From: CAILZL01 sp050248275 | GTDB lineage: Bacteria > Pseudomonadota > Gammaproteobacteria > Steroidobacterales > Steroidobacteraceae | Direction of reading: 5' to 3' | Length of the DNA stretch: 64,000 nucleotides | Assembly (NCBI GenBank): GCA_050248275.1 | Contig: JBFWSR010000015.1 | Span: 33,877 to 97,876, forward strand | Notes under the pieces: model-generated | What the model saw: the letters and a program-made list of their open reading frames with translations, nothing else | The model's database searches: none | What the model was told of the DNA's origin: nothing | Translations under genes and position numbers: made by a program | Part shown: one piece after another, positions 35,358 to 44,239 of the stretch | Numbering within the stretch: position 1 is the stretch's first letter | Layout of the letters: every line of letters starts with the position of its first letter

Positions 35358-35590
35358 AGTCGTCTCCTGAAGTAAAACCCTAAGGCTCCGATGAGCCTGG
35401 AGATCAGACTAGCTTTCCGGTCATGAACCGATCCTGAATGGGGTTCATTTCCCAGTTCCATCTTGCAGATCAGGCATTTAGGCATTCCCAAGAATTGGCT
35501 GCCACAGCAGGTCATTGCCGGTAGAATGCGCGCCCTCGGAATTCGGTCCAGGCTACAGCGCCAAGGCCGGCAATCGCGGAGAATGATCGA

Positions 35591-36340
35591 GTGAGCAAGA
35601 TTCTGGTCTGCATCAAGCGCGTGGTGGATTACAACGTGCGCATACGGGTCAAACCCGATGGCAGCGGCATTGTCACGGACGGCGTAAAAATGAGCATCAA
35701 CCCCTTCGACGAAATCGCGCTGGAAGAAGCCCTGCGCCTTAAAGAGCGCGGCATCGCCAGCGAAGTCATCGTCGCGTCGATTGGTCCGGCTGAAACGCAA
35801 CAACAATTACGCACCGGGCTGGCCATGGGCGCCGACCGTGCTGTGTTGATTCAGCACGACGGCGCAGTCGAACCGCTGACCGCTGCCCGTGCATTTCTCA
35901 AACTCATCGACAGGGAAAACCCGTTGCTGGTCATCACCGGCAAGCAGGCCATCGACGATGACAATGCCCAGACCGGCCAGATGCTGGCGGCAATATGGAA
36001 CCGCCCACAGGCCTGCTTTGCTTCCAAGGTCGAGATCAACGGCAACACGGCGCGCATCACCCGTGAAGTGGACTCCGGCCTGGAAACGCTGGAACTCGAT
36101 CTGCCTGCCGTCATTACTACCGACCTGCGCCTCAACGAACCGCGCTACGTGAAACTGCCGGAAATCATGAAGGCCAAGAAAAAGCCGTTGGAAACACTGA
36201 ACTTTGCCGACCTGGGCATCACTCCCACACAGCAATTCAGCGTGGCCAAAGTCAGTCCACCACCGGCCAGACAGAAAGGCGTATTCGTCAACGATGCCGC
36301 TGAGCTGGTCAGCACCCTCAAGCAGAAAGGAGTGTTGTAA
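35591..36340 (+). CDS. etfB: Electron transfer flavoprotein, beta subunit
   Basis: EtfB with EtfA carries electrons from acyl-CoA dehydrogenases to ETF:quinone oxidoreductase. The 249-residue protein starts at a GTG and shows the family's KILVCIKRVVDYNVRIR, NPFDEIALEEALRLKE, GADRAVLI, and the AMP-binding signature region VDSGLETLELDLPAVITTDL with RYVKLPEIMKAKKKPL. It meets etfA in a TAATG overlap. An acyl-CoA dehydrogenase that could feed it is encoded at 56602. Confidence 0.95.
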   Translation: MSKILVCIKRVVDYNVRIRVKPDGSGIVTDGVKMSINPFDEIALEEALRLKERGIASEVIVASIGPAETQQQLRTGLAMGADRAVLIQHDGAVEPLTAARAFLKLIDRENPLLVITGKQAIDDDNAQTGQMLAAIWNRPQACFASKVEINGNTARITREVDSGLETLELDLPAVITTDLRLNEPRYVKLPEIMKAKKKPLETLNFADLGITPTQQFSVAKVSPPPARQKGVFVNDAAELVSTLKQKGVL

Positions 36341-37281
36341 TGACTCGCGTTCTAGTCATTGCCGAACATGCCGAAGGCACACTCAATCTCAGCACCCATA
36401 AAACCGTCAGTTGCGCCCTGCAGATTCCCGATGCACAGATTGATGTCGCCATCCTGGCGGCCGATGCCGGCCCTCTCGCTATCCAGGCCGCCAAACTGGC
36501 TGGCGTGCAGCGAGTGCTCAAGGTGGAGCATGCCGCCTTCACCGAAGCAGTGGCAGCAACGCAGGCTGCGGCCATTGTCGAACTGGCCGCCAGTTACAGT
36601 CATGTGTTCGCACCCGCCACTACTTTCGGTAAGGATCTGCTGCCACGTGTCGCCGCCCTGCTGAATGTGGGACAGATCAGCGAGATCATGGCGGTGGCCG
36701 GCACGCATCGTTTTGTGCGCCCCATTTATGCGGGCAATGCCATCGTCACCCTGGATGCTGCTGCAGATCAAAAGCTGCTCGCCACTGTGCGCGTCGCTTC
36801 GTTCCAGCCAGCCACCGAAACGGGTGCGGCCAGCATCGAATCCGTGACAGTGACTGCGGCGCTGCCCACGCATACCCGTTTTGTTGAACGCACGGCCGAA
36901 CACACCGGCCGTCCCGATCTGCAAAGCGCTGCGCGCGTGGTGTCCGGCGGTCGCGCGTTAGGCAGCGCTGAAAACTTCCAGCTCATCTATAAACTGGCCG
37001 ATCAGCTCGGCGCCGCCGTCGGCGCATCGCGGGCCGCCGTGGATGCCGGCTATGCCGCCAATGATCTGCAGGTGGGCCAGACCGGCAAGATCATCGCGCC
37101 GGAACTGTACATCGCGGTCGGGATCTCCGGCGCAATCCAGCATCTCACCGGCATCAAGGATGCACGCACCATTGTCGCGATCAACAAGGATGCCGAAGCG
37201 CCCATCTTTGAAGTCGCTGACATTGGTCTGATCGGCGACCTGTTCACGGTTCTGCCGGAACTGGAAAAGCAACTAGGGTGA
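36340..37281 (+). CDS. etfA: Electron transfer flavoprotein, alpha subunit
   Basis: This 313-residue FAD-binding ETF subunit has an N-terminal domain with FGKDLLPRVAALL and the C-terminal FAD motif region RVVSGGRALGSAENF, LGAAVGASRAAVDAGY, VGQTGKIIAPELYIAVGISG, and ending in VADIGLIGDLFTVLPEL. All are standard positions. It is the second gene of etfBA. REP-like palindromes follow immediately. Confidence 0.96.
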   Translation: MTRVLVIAEHAEGTLNLSTHKTVSCALQIPDAQIDVAILAADAGPLAIQAAKLAGVQRVLKVEHAAFTEAVAATQAAAIVELAASYSHVFAPATTFGKDLLPRVAALLNVGQISEIMAVAGTHRFVRPIYAGNAIVTLDAAADQKLLATVRVASFQPATETGAASIESVTVTAALPTHTRFVERTAEHTGRPDLQSAARVVSGGRALGSAENFQLIYKLADQLGAAVGASRAAVDAGYAANDLQVGQTGKIIAPELYIAVGISGAIQHLTGIKDARTIVAINKDAEAPIFEVADIGLIGDLFTVLPELEKQLG

Positions 37282-37291
37282 GGTGAATGTA

Positions 37292-37365
37292 GAGGCGGGT
37301 TTCAAACCTGCCCTCTTAATGATTCAGCCTGTCCCCTTGAAGATGGGCAGGTTCGAAACCTGCCC
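37292..37365. repeat. Two REP-like palindromes after etfA
   Basis: Two imperfect palindromes lie in the 95-bp gap between convergent etfA and the peroxiredoxin gene: GAGGCGGGTTT with AAACCTGCCCTC (37292-37315), and GGGCAGGTT-cg-AAACCTGCCC (37345-37365). Both match the palindrome after ilvE (47845-47875); the shared core is GGGCAGGTTT / AAACCTGCCC. They could also stop transcription from both sides. Confidence 0.75.
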
Positions 37366-37376
37366 CCAGGACATCG

Positions 37377-37859
37377 TTACAACTGACCCAACGCACATTC
37401 GGCGCTGGATACATTGAACTGACCGGGTGGTTCAACATTGAGCTGCTTCACCACGCCATTCTCCGCAATCAACGAGAAACGCTGACCGCGCGTGCCCATG
37501 CCGAAACCGCGTGCATCCATCTCCAGTCCCAATGCCTTGGCGTAATCACCGTTGCCGTCGGCCAGCATCAATACCTTGTCGCCGACATTGGCGGACTGAC
37601 CCCAGGCGCCCATCACGAACACATCGTTGACGGCCATGCAGGCAATGGTATCGATACCCTTGGCTTTCAGCGCCGCAGCCTGATTGACATAGCCCGGTAG
37701 ATGCTTCCCCGAACAGGTTGGCGTGAACGCGCCCGGCACCGAGAACAACAGGACTTTCTTGCCCTTGAACAACTCGTCGGTGCTCACTTCCTTCGGACCC
37801 TCGGCGCTCATGGTCTTGAAGGTTCCGCTCGGCAGCGTGCTGCCTATTTGAATAGTCAT
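37377..37859 (-). CDS. Peroxiredoxin, Prx5/type II (AhpC-TSA superfamily)
   Basis: The 160-residue thiol peroxidase has the Prx5 active site VPGAFTPTCSGKHLPGYV with the peroxidatic cysteine near residue 49, then the typical MAVNDVFVMGAWG block and a second cysteine near the C-terminus (SAECALGQL). The product reduces hydroperoxides using glutaredoxin or thioredoxin. The ATG has GGAG eight bases ahead. Single gene, convergent with etfA. Confidence 0.94.
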   Translation of the reverse strand: MTIQIGSTLPSGTFKTMSAEGPKEVSTDELFKGKKVLLFSVPGAFTPTCSGKHLPGYVNQAAALKAKGIDTIACMAVNDVFVMGAWGQSANVGDKVLMLADGNGDYAKALGLEMDARGFGMGTRGQRFSLIAENGVVKQLNVEPPGQFNVSSAECALGQL

Positions 37860-37920
37860 AACAAATCTCCTGTGGCTGTATTGATATTGCGATCAGTCGA
37901 TGGTCTGTGTCAGTAATGAA

Positions 37921-38841
37921 TCAACCCTGAGTTCCGTAGGGAAATTCTCCGGCTCGGTGCAGCATACCCGGTAGCGCATGTCCCAGGCAGTGTTCCAGCC
38001 ACTGCGCCGTGTCGATCAATCGTGCCAGTGATAGACCAGTGCGAATGCCGCTGCGTTCCAGCAGGTAGACCACATCTTCGGTCGCCACATTACCCGACGC
38101 CCTGGGCGCAAATGGACAGCCGCCGATGCCGCCGATGCTGCTGTCGAATATGCGTACGCCGGATTGATACGCGGCCATGATATTCGCCAGCGCAGTGTTG
38201 CGAGTGTTATGGAAGTGACCGCGCAAATGCAAGTTGGGCGCAAACGCGCGCACATGTTCGAACAGATGCTGCACCTGCATCGGCACGGCCACGCCGATGG
38301 TGTCGGCCAGCGCCAGCTCGCGTGGCCCCAACGCCGCCAGACGCTTGCAGATATCGAGCACGCGTTCCGCAGGCACTTCGCCTTCATAGGGACAACCGAA
38401 AGCCACCGACAACGTGATCTGCACACTCATCCCTGCCGACTTGGCCAGCGGCACCAGTTCTTCGCAAATGTCGATGGCGCGCTCGCGATCGGCACCCTGA
38501 TTGTGACGCCCGAAACTGTCGGTGGCCACGGCAACCAGGCCCACTTCGTCGCAGCCTGCCGCTATCGCCCGCTCCAGACCACGACGGTTCAGCACCAGCC
38601 CCACGCGCGTGACACCGGGTTGTCTGGATACCTGCGCCAGCACTTCTTCAGCATCCGCCATCTGTGCCACCAGCTTGGGATTGACGAAGCTGGCCACCTC
38701 GATGCGGTGAATGCCGGCCTGGATCAGCCGTTGAATCAACTCGGTCTTGAGAGCAGTGGATAGCGTTGCGGTTTCGTTCTGCAGACCATCGCGCGGTCCC
38801 ACTTCGACAATTTCAACGCGCTGGTTCGATTCGCTCAACAC
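37921..38841 (-). CDS. mvaB: Hydroxymethylglutaryl-CoA lyase
   Basis: This enzyme cleaves HMG-CoA to acetoacetate and acetyl-CoA, the last step of leucine catabolism. The TIM-barrel product shows VEIVEVGPRDGLQNE near the start, the metal-ligand region HFHNTRNTALANI and the catalytic-cysteine loop GIGGCPFAPRASGNVATED near residue 260. The start I use is the GTG at 38841, which has GGGAG seven bases upstream and gives 306 residues; a TTG at 38859 is also possible. No other leucine-degradation gene (liu/mcc) is adjacent. Confidence 0.92.
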   Translation of the reverse strand: MLSESNQRVEIVEVGPRDGLQNETATLSTALKTELIQRLIQAGIHRIEVASFVNPKLVAQMADAEEVLAQVSRQPGVTRVGLVLNRRGLERAIAAGCDEVGLVAVATDSFGRHNQGADRERAIDICEELVPLAKSAGMSVQITLSVAFGCPYEGEVPAERVLDICKRLAALGPRELALADTIGVAVPMQVQHLFEHVRAFAPNLHLRGHFHNTRNTALANIMAAYQSGVRIFDSSIGGIGGCPFAPRASGNVATEDVVYLLERSGIRTGLSLARLIDTAQWLEHCLGHALPGMLHRAGEFPYGTQG

Positions 38842-38942
38842 GATGCGCTCCCGACTCAAGACCTGCCACCCCAGGCTCGTTCCGAGCAGGAACGAACCCG
38901 TGACAGGGTTGAAACAATATGCCGGTCAGGGTCAATGCGGCA

Positions 38943-40676
38943 TCAGCATTTAGCGTCGCCGTCAGTGACTGCACCAAAGGAAGCGCTGCTGACAGTGTTG
39001 GCATACTTGGCCAGCACTCCGCGCACAGCCTTCGCCGCCGGCGCACGCCAGGCAGCTCGACGCCGCTTCATTTCGGCATCCGACACATCGCAGTTGATCC
39101 GGTTGCTGACCGCATCGATGGTGATGACATCACCGTCCTTGATCAGCGCAATCGGACCGCCCACTGCGGCTTCGGGCGAGACATGGCCCACTACGAAACC
39201 GTGGCTGCCACCGGAGAAACGGCCATCGGTGATGAAGGCTACCTTGTCACCGAGACCCTTGCCCATGATGGCGCTGGTGGGGCTCAGCATCTCGCGCATG
39301 CCGGGGCCACCTTTCGGACCTTCGTAGCGAATCACCAGCACATCGCCCGCCACCACTCCGCCATCCAGAATCGCCTGCAACGAAGCTTCTTCGGAATCGA
39401 ACACACGGGCACGGCCAGTAAACTTCAGGCCTTCCTTGCCGGTGATCTTGGCCACTGCGCCTTCCGGCGCGAAATTGCCATACAGAATGCGCAGGTGACT
39501 GTCGGCTTTGATCGGGTCCTTGAAGGCATGCACGATGTCCTGGTTCTTCGGGTAGGGTTTCACGCTGCGCAGATTCTGCGCCAGGGTCTTGCCGGTAACA
39601 GTCAGGCAATCGCCGTGCAGCAGGCCCTCCTTCAGCAACATCTTCATCAATGGCTGGATGCCGCCGATCTTGATCAGTTCCGACATCAGGTACTTGCCGC
39701 TGGGACGCACATCCGCGAGCACCGGCACACGCTTGCCGATACGCGTGAAATCGTCCAGCGCCAGCTTCATGCCCGCCGCATGGGCGATGGCCAGCAGATG
39801 CAGCACGACATTGGTGGAGCCAGCCAGGGCAATCGCCACCGTGATGGCGTTTTCAAACGCCTTGCGGGTGAGAATATCCGAAGGCTTGATGTCCTTCTTG
39901 ATCAGTTCCACCACAGCCCTGCCGGCGCGCTTGCAATCGTCCAGCTTGATACTGGACACCGCTTCCTGTGCCGAACTGTTCGGCAGGCTCATGCCCAGCG
40001 CTTCGATGACCGAAGCCATGGTATTGGCGGTGTACATGCCGCCGCAGCTGCCGGGACCGGGAACCGCAGTTTTTTCCACTTCCAGCAGCTGCCTGTCATT
40101 GATGGTGCCGTTGGCATACTGACCCACAGCCTCAAACACCGAAATCACGTCCGTGTGCTTGGCGCCAGGACGAATGGTGCCGCCGTAGACGAATACCGCC
40201 GGACGATTCAGACGCGCGAGCGCCATCATGCAGCCCGGCATGTTCTTGTCGCAGCCGCCGATGGCCACCACGCCGTCAAAGCCCTGCGCACCGGTGACGG
40301 TTTCAATCGAATCGGCGATGACTTCACGCGACACCAGCGAATAGCGCATGCCGGGCGTGCCCATGGAAATGCCATCCGACACGGTGATGGTGCCGAAGGT
40401 GGTGCTCTTGCCACCGGAGGCATCCACCGAATCCGCCGCCGCTTTCGCCAGCTTGTCGATGTGCATATTGCAGGGCGTGAGATTACTCCAGGTAGACGCG
40501 ATGCCCACCGAGGGTTTCCTGAAATCGGCATCCTTGTAACCCACCGCACGCAACATGGCGCGGCTGGGCGTTTGCTTCAAGCCATCGACGACCACGCTGG
40601 AATAACGGCGCGTGTTGGTTTTAGCGGTTTTCTTCTTGCTGGAGGCAGATTTGGCGGTCTTGGTGCGAGGCGGCAT
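38943..40676 (-). CDS. ilvD: Dihydroxy-acid dehydratase
   Basis: This iron-sulfur enzyme catalyses the third common step of isoleucine/valine synthesis. The 577-residue protein has a basic Lys/Ala-rich N-terminus (about residues 1-25, SASSKKKTAKTN) that is not part of the fold. The cluster cysteines are in GGCDKNMPGCMM and PGPGSCGGMYTANTM, with the C-terminal loop DGRFSGGSHGFVVGH. The size fits the IlvD branch with a 2Fe-2S or 4Fe-4S cluster. It is on the opposite strand from ilvC, about 3.6 kb away. Confidence 0.96.
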   Translation of the reverse strand: MPPRTKTAKSASSKKKTAKTNTRRYSSVVVDGLKQTPSRAMLRAVGYKDADFRKPSVGIASTWSNLTPCNMHIDKLAKAAADSVDASGGKSTTFGTITVSDGISMGTPGMRYSLVSREVIADSIETVTGAQGFDGVVAIGGCDKNMPGCMMALARLNRPAVFVYGGTIRPGAKHTDVISVFEAVGQYANGTINDRQLLEVEKTAVPGPGSCGGMYTANTMASVIEALGMSLPNSSAQEAVSSIKLDDCKRAGRAVVELIKKDIKPSDILTRKAFENAITVAIALAGSTNVVLHLLAIAHAAGMKLALDDFTRIGKRVPVLADVRPSGKYLMSELIKIGGIQPLMKMLLKEGLLHGDCLTVTGKTLAQNLRSVKPYPKNQDIVHAFKDPIKADSHLRILYGNFAPEGAVAKITGKEGLKFTGRARVFDSEEASLQAILDGGVVAGDVLVIRYEGPKGGPGMREMLSPTSAIMGKGLGDKVAFITDGRFSGGSHGFVVGHVSPEAAVGGPIALIKDGDVITIDAVSNRINCDVSDAEMKRRRAAWRAPAAKAVRGVLAKYANTVSSASFGAVTDGDAKC

Positions 40677-40804
40677 ACATCACCCGTGAAAAAGATGCGC
40701 CAATCGTAACGGCTCGGGCGCAGATGACAAGTCTGTCTTGCGCGCGCACCGTGCCCGCAATGCCATCTTCTGTACTGCAACCATTGCCAAATCAATCACT
40801 CAAT

Positions 40805-41365
40805 TCAACCCTTCTTGCCTTGAATGAAATCCGCAAAGCCCGCCATGAATGTCGCCAACTGCTTGCGCACGGTTTCATCCTGCAACTCGCCGGCCGCATC
40901 GAATACCTGATTGGCGCGCGACACCATCAGGCGCCCGCCAAACCACGGTCGCGTACCCAATGTGCGCAGCACCGGCAACCATGCTGCCTGCGACAGAATG
41001 GTGCCGAACCCGCCCGGTGAGGCGCCGATGACTGCCACCGCTTTGTTACCAAACACTTTTGCGCTATCGGCGGGTGGACGTGACAGCCAGTCGATGGCGT
41101 TTTTCATGACGCCCGGCATGGAGTTGTTGTACTCGGGCGTTGCCAGCAACAGGCCATCCGCCTGAATGATGCTGTCCTTGAGGGTTTGCACGCTGGCAGG
41201 AATGCCTTCATTCGCTTCAACATCGCCGTCATACAAGGGAATGCCCTTGATAGTGCCTATTTCCAGCAAAACATCAGGTGGCAACACGTGCTGCCCCGCA
41301 CGCAACAAGGCCGAATTGTAGGAGCCACTGCGCAGACTCCCGGAGATACCGATAATCCTGATCAT
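40805..41365 (-). CDS. NADPH-dependent FMN reductase-like flavoprotein
   Basis: The 186-residue flavodoxin-fold protein has the FMN phosphate loop GISGSLRSGSYNSALLR at the N-terminus and the conserved ATPEYNNSMPGVMKNAIDWL, as in chromate/quinone/azo reductases of the SsuE/ChrR type. The ATG at 41365 has GGAGG seven bases upstream, so the open extension to 41383 is unused. Substrate unknown. Divergent from the pirin gene, with which it may share a regulatory region. Confidence 0.92.
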   Translation of the reverse strand: MIRIIGISGSLRSGSYNSALLRAGQHVLPPDVLLEIGTIKGIPLYDGDVEANEGIPASVQTLKDSIIQADGLLLATPEYNNSMPGVMKNAIDWLSRPPADSAKVFGNKAVAVIGASPGGFGTILSQAAWLPVLRTLGTRPWFGGRLMVSRANQVFDAAGELQDETVRKQLATFMAGFADFIQGKKG

Positions 41366-41423
41366 GGTCTTGCCTCCGCCCATTGAGCTGGGTAGAACGT
41401 TATCTCAGGTAAACACATCACGC

Positions 41424-42338
41424 ATGCGTATCAACCCCAGTGACCAAACGCCCATGATGGAACGTCTTCCCACGCGCAATTCACTGGTTGGCGAGAACCT
41501 GCCGATCCGCCGCGCCCTGCCCAATCGCGTGCGACGCACGATTGGCGCCTGGTGTTTCCTCGATCACGCCGGTCCGATAACGGTTGATGCGCAACAAATC
41601 AGAATAGGCCCGCACCCTCACATGGGTCTGCAAACCTTCACCTGGATGATTGCTGGCGAACTTCTGCATCGCGACAGCCTGGGGTTTGAGCAGGTATTAC
41701 GCCCAGGACAAGTCAATTTGATGACCGCCGGCCATGGCATCGCACACTCGGAAGAATCTCTGCCCATGCCAGGCCCAACTCCATTTCACATGGCGCAGTT
41801 GTGGATCGCACTGCCCGATGTGCAACGACATGGTCCTGGTGAATTCCAGCATTACCCGACATTGCCCGTCGTGCATCAAGATGGTTTTACCATCACCGTG
41901 TTGGCGGGTGAATTTTTAGAACAAGTTTCACCAGTGCAGGTGCATTCGCCGTTACTGGGGCTGGACCTTGCGTGTACAGATCACGCCGACACATGCCTGC
42001 CACTTAACCCGGCATTTGAACATGGAGTATTGGTACTGGAAGGCGAGTTGAAGATTGCAGGTGAATCCCTGGAATCCGGCACCCTGCTTTATCTGGGCGC
42101 GAATCGCTCGCAGCTACACATTCAAGCGGCAGATGATGCACGACTGTTACTGCTGGGCGGTGAGCCCTTCGACGAGAAGATCCTGCTGTGGTGGAACTTT
42201 GTGGCGCGCAGCGAAGCGGAGATTATACAAGCCACTGAAGACTGGACCTCGCACTCGGCACGATTTGGCGAAGTCAGCAGCTATCGCGGCGAGCGAATGG
42301 CTGCACCCAGCACAGAAGGCATCCGTTTTCGCAAGTAA
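41424..42338 (+). CDS. Pirin-family protein
   Basis: This bicupin of about 304 residues has the N-terminal metal site HPHMGLQTFTWM followed by HRDSLG and TAGHGIAHSEE, giving the three histidines and one glutamate of pirins, several of which are quercetin dioxygenase-like. The C-terminal cupin (VLVLEGELKIAGE) looks degenerate. The ATG at 41424 (MRINPSDQTP) was preferred to the open frame back to 41364. It converges on the M17 peptidase, 29 bp away. Confidence 0.88.
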   Translation: MRINPSDQTPMMERLPTRNSLVGENLPIRRALPNRVRRTIGAWCFLDHAGPITVDAQQIRIGPHPHMGLQTFTWMIAGELLHRDSLGFEQVLRPGQVNLMTAGHGIAHSEESLPMPGPTPFHMAQLWIALPDVQRHGPGEFQHYPTLPVVHQDGFTITVLAGEFLEQVSPVQVHSPLLGLDLACTDHADTCLPLNPAFEHGVLVLEGELKIAGESLESGTLLYLGANRSQLHIQAADDARLLLLGGEPFDEKILLWWNFVARSEAEIIQATEDWTSHSARFGEVSSYRGERMAAPSTEGIRFRK

Positions 42339-42367
42339 GCGCGTGGATTGGCGCTCCTTGCATTCAC

Positions 42368-43768
42368 TCAGTTTCCAAACCTTCCCTGCAAATAGGCAAA
42401 CAACATCCGCACACACTGCGCTTCCGCGCCCGCCGGCCGGCCTGAACGCTCTTTGGCGTTCCACGCATACAAATCCAGATGCACCCATTGCCTGGCCTTG
42501 CTGACAAAGCGTTGCAGGAACAAGCCGCCGATAATTGCGCCACTGAAACCGGAACTGGACACATTGTTCAGATCGGCAATCTTCGATGACAGCTCATCGT
42601 CGTAGCCGGACCACAGCGGCAAGTGCCAGACAGGATCGGCTTCGCGCATGCCGACGCTCATCAATTCATTGGCCAGCGCCACATCGCGAGTAAACAAGGC
42701 AGGCAATTCGGGACCGAGAGCTACGCGCGCTGCGCCGGTGAGTGTGGCCATGTCGATCAACAACTCGGGCGCATCAGCATCGGCCAGAGCCAGTGCATCG
42801 CACAGAATCAATCGTCCTTCGGCATCGGTGTTGCCCACTTCCACACTCAAACCCGCGCGGGTATTCAGCACATCACCCGGCCTGAAGGCATTGCCGGCGA
42901 TGGCGTTTTCCACGGCAGGAATGATGACGCGCAACCGTACCGGCAGTCTGGCCTGCATGATGAGTTGCGCCAGGGCCAGGGTGCAGGCCGCACCGCCCAT
43001 GTCTTTTTTCATCAGCAACATGCCGGACGGCGGCTTGATGTCAAGGCCGCCGCTGTCGAAACACACGCCCTTGCCCACCAGCGTCACTCGCGGATGACTG
43101 ACATCGCCCCATTCAAAATCCACCAGTTCGGGCGGCACAGCAGCCGCACGTCCGACGGCATGCACGGTGGGGAATCCGGCGGTGAGCAATGCCTCACCCG
43201 CATGACGCCGCACGCTGGCGCCATGCGCCTGCGCCAGATCCACGGCCGTCTGCGCCAATACGGCGGGCGTGAGATCGCCAGCCGGCGTATTGATGAGATC
43301 CCTTGCCAGGGCACAGGCCGCATGCAGTTGCTGCACGGCGTCGATATCAACCTGATCGCCGACCAGCAACTGGCGGCTTTTGCATTCGGCAGATTTCTTG
43401 TAACGCTCGAAACGGTACTGGCCGTATTCCCATCCCAACGCAAACTGCGCCGCTTCTTGCACCGACAAATTGCCTGGCAATTGATACGTGCCCTCGGGCA
43501 ACCGTTCCGGCAGACCGGCAGCCAGCCAGAGATTCAATCCGCAATTCAACCCATCCGCTTGCGTACGTTTTCCCGATCCCAACCATACAGCTGCCAGTGC
43601 GCCCCGCTCATCGGGAATCAGCAATACCTTGTTGCGCTCGCCACGAAACGTTTGCAGTTTTGCCCAGGATTGAACCTGGGGGGGCTGTTGCGCCTGAAAA
43701 GCATCGAAGTCGTCCTCATGCAACAATACGACTGGAACGACAGTTTCACTGGTATGGTGGATAAGCAT
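42368..43768 (-). CDS. M17-family leucyl aminopeptidase-like protein
   Basis: The 466-residue product has the M17 catalytic domain: VGKGVCFDSGGLDIKP, KKDMGGAA, the signature NTDAEGRLILCDAL and the C-terminal SSGFSGAIIGGLFLQ. The N-terminal domain is short and divergent, closer to the PepB/YpdF-like group than to PepA. The metal-binding Lys, Asp and Glu residues are intact, so it should be an active di-metal aminopeptidase. It stands 471 bp from ilvC, divergently. Confidence 0.92.
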   Translation of the reverse strand: MLIHHTSETVVPVVLLHEDDFDAFQAQQPPQVQSWAKLQTFRGERNKVLLIPDERGALAAVWLGSGKRTQADGLNCGLNLWLAAGLPERLPEGTYQLPGNLSVQEAAQFALGWEYGQYRFERYKKSAECKSRQLLVGDQVDIDAVQQLHAACALARDLINTPAGDLTPAVLAQTAVDLAQAHGASVRRHAGEALLTAGFPTVHAVGRAAAVPPELVDFEWGDVSHPRVTLVGKGVCFDSGGLDIKPPSGMLLMKKDMGGAACTLALAQLIMQARLPVRLRVIIPAVENAIAGNAFRPGDVLNTRAGLSVEVGNTDAEGRLILCDALALADADAPELLIDMATLTGAARVALGPELPALFTRDVALANELMSVGMREADPVWHLPLWSGYDDELSSKIADLNNVSSSGFSGAIIGGLFLQRFVSKARQWVHLDLYAWNAKERSGRPAGAEAQCVRMLFAYLQGRFGN

Positions 43769-44031
43769 GAATATCTCACTGCAAAAAACAGCACTTGATA
43801 AACTCGGAGTGGCAGAACAGCCAAAAACATCAACCGGTAAAAGTAACTACCAGTCCAGTCAAGAATAACAGGCCATGAGATCGCACTCTGCCCTTAAATA
43901 AAGTACTTTCACGCTTCAGGGCATTGACAAATCAGTAGCTTATGTGATGCCATTGCATCGTTTTTTCACGGGCTGTTTTCTTGGAATTTCACACCGCAAT
44001 TTTTACCGATGTCAGTGTCTTGCTGGCAGCC

Positions 44032-44145
44032 ATGGCCCGGAATGTATCCGTGCCACCGGTAACGCCTGCGGGAAACTGAACTGAAGCAGCTTCGAGACTC
44101 AGACAGTGAACCCCGCCCGGCCCACCAGCCGGGTTTGTCGTTTTT
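44032..44145 (+). promoter_or_regulatory. Putative attenuator leader upstream of ilvC
   Basis: The 471-bp gap between the M17 gene and ilvC contains a strong intrinsic terminator on the ilvC strand: CCCGGC-ccacca-GCCGGG at 44116-44133, followed by TTTGTCGTTTTT, 95 bp before the ilvC start. About 35 bp earlier ends a short frame (ATG at 44032, MARNVSVPPVTPAGN) with three valines; the same frame read from further back is Val/Leu-rich (DVSVLL). This resembles branched-chain amino acid attenuation, but no clear ribosome site or antiterminator was found. I see no other gene in 43769-44239. Confidence 0.4.
44116..44145 (+). terminator. Intrinsic terminator upstream of ilvC
   Basis: A 6-bp GC-only stem (CCCGGC / GCCGGG), a 6-nt loop and a T-rich tail (TTTGTCGTTTTT). 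The nearest plus-strand gene upstream ends at 42338, so it is more likely to stop a leader transcript heading into ilvC than to end that gene. Confidence 0.7.
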
Positions 44146-44239
44146 GCAGACTCGATTTCGATTCGTTTGATGTTGATTATCTGATTTTCAATTGGTCGTT
44201 AACTTGATTATTCAGGGCCATCCTCCAGGAGCCATCACA

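Noticed and set aside
38919..40709. Long open frame (596 codons) on the plus strand
   Set aside because: It is antisense to ilvD, rich in His/Arg/Gln, and has no family motif; a frame shadow of a GC-rich gene.
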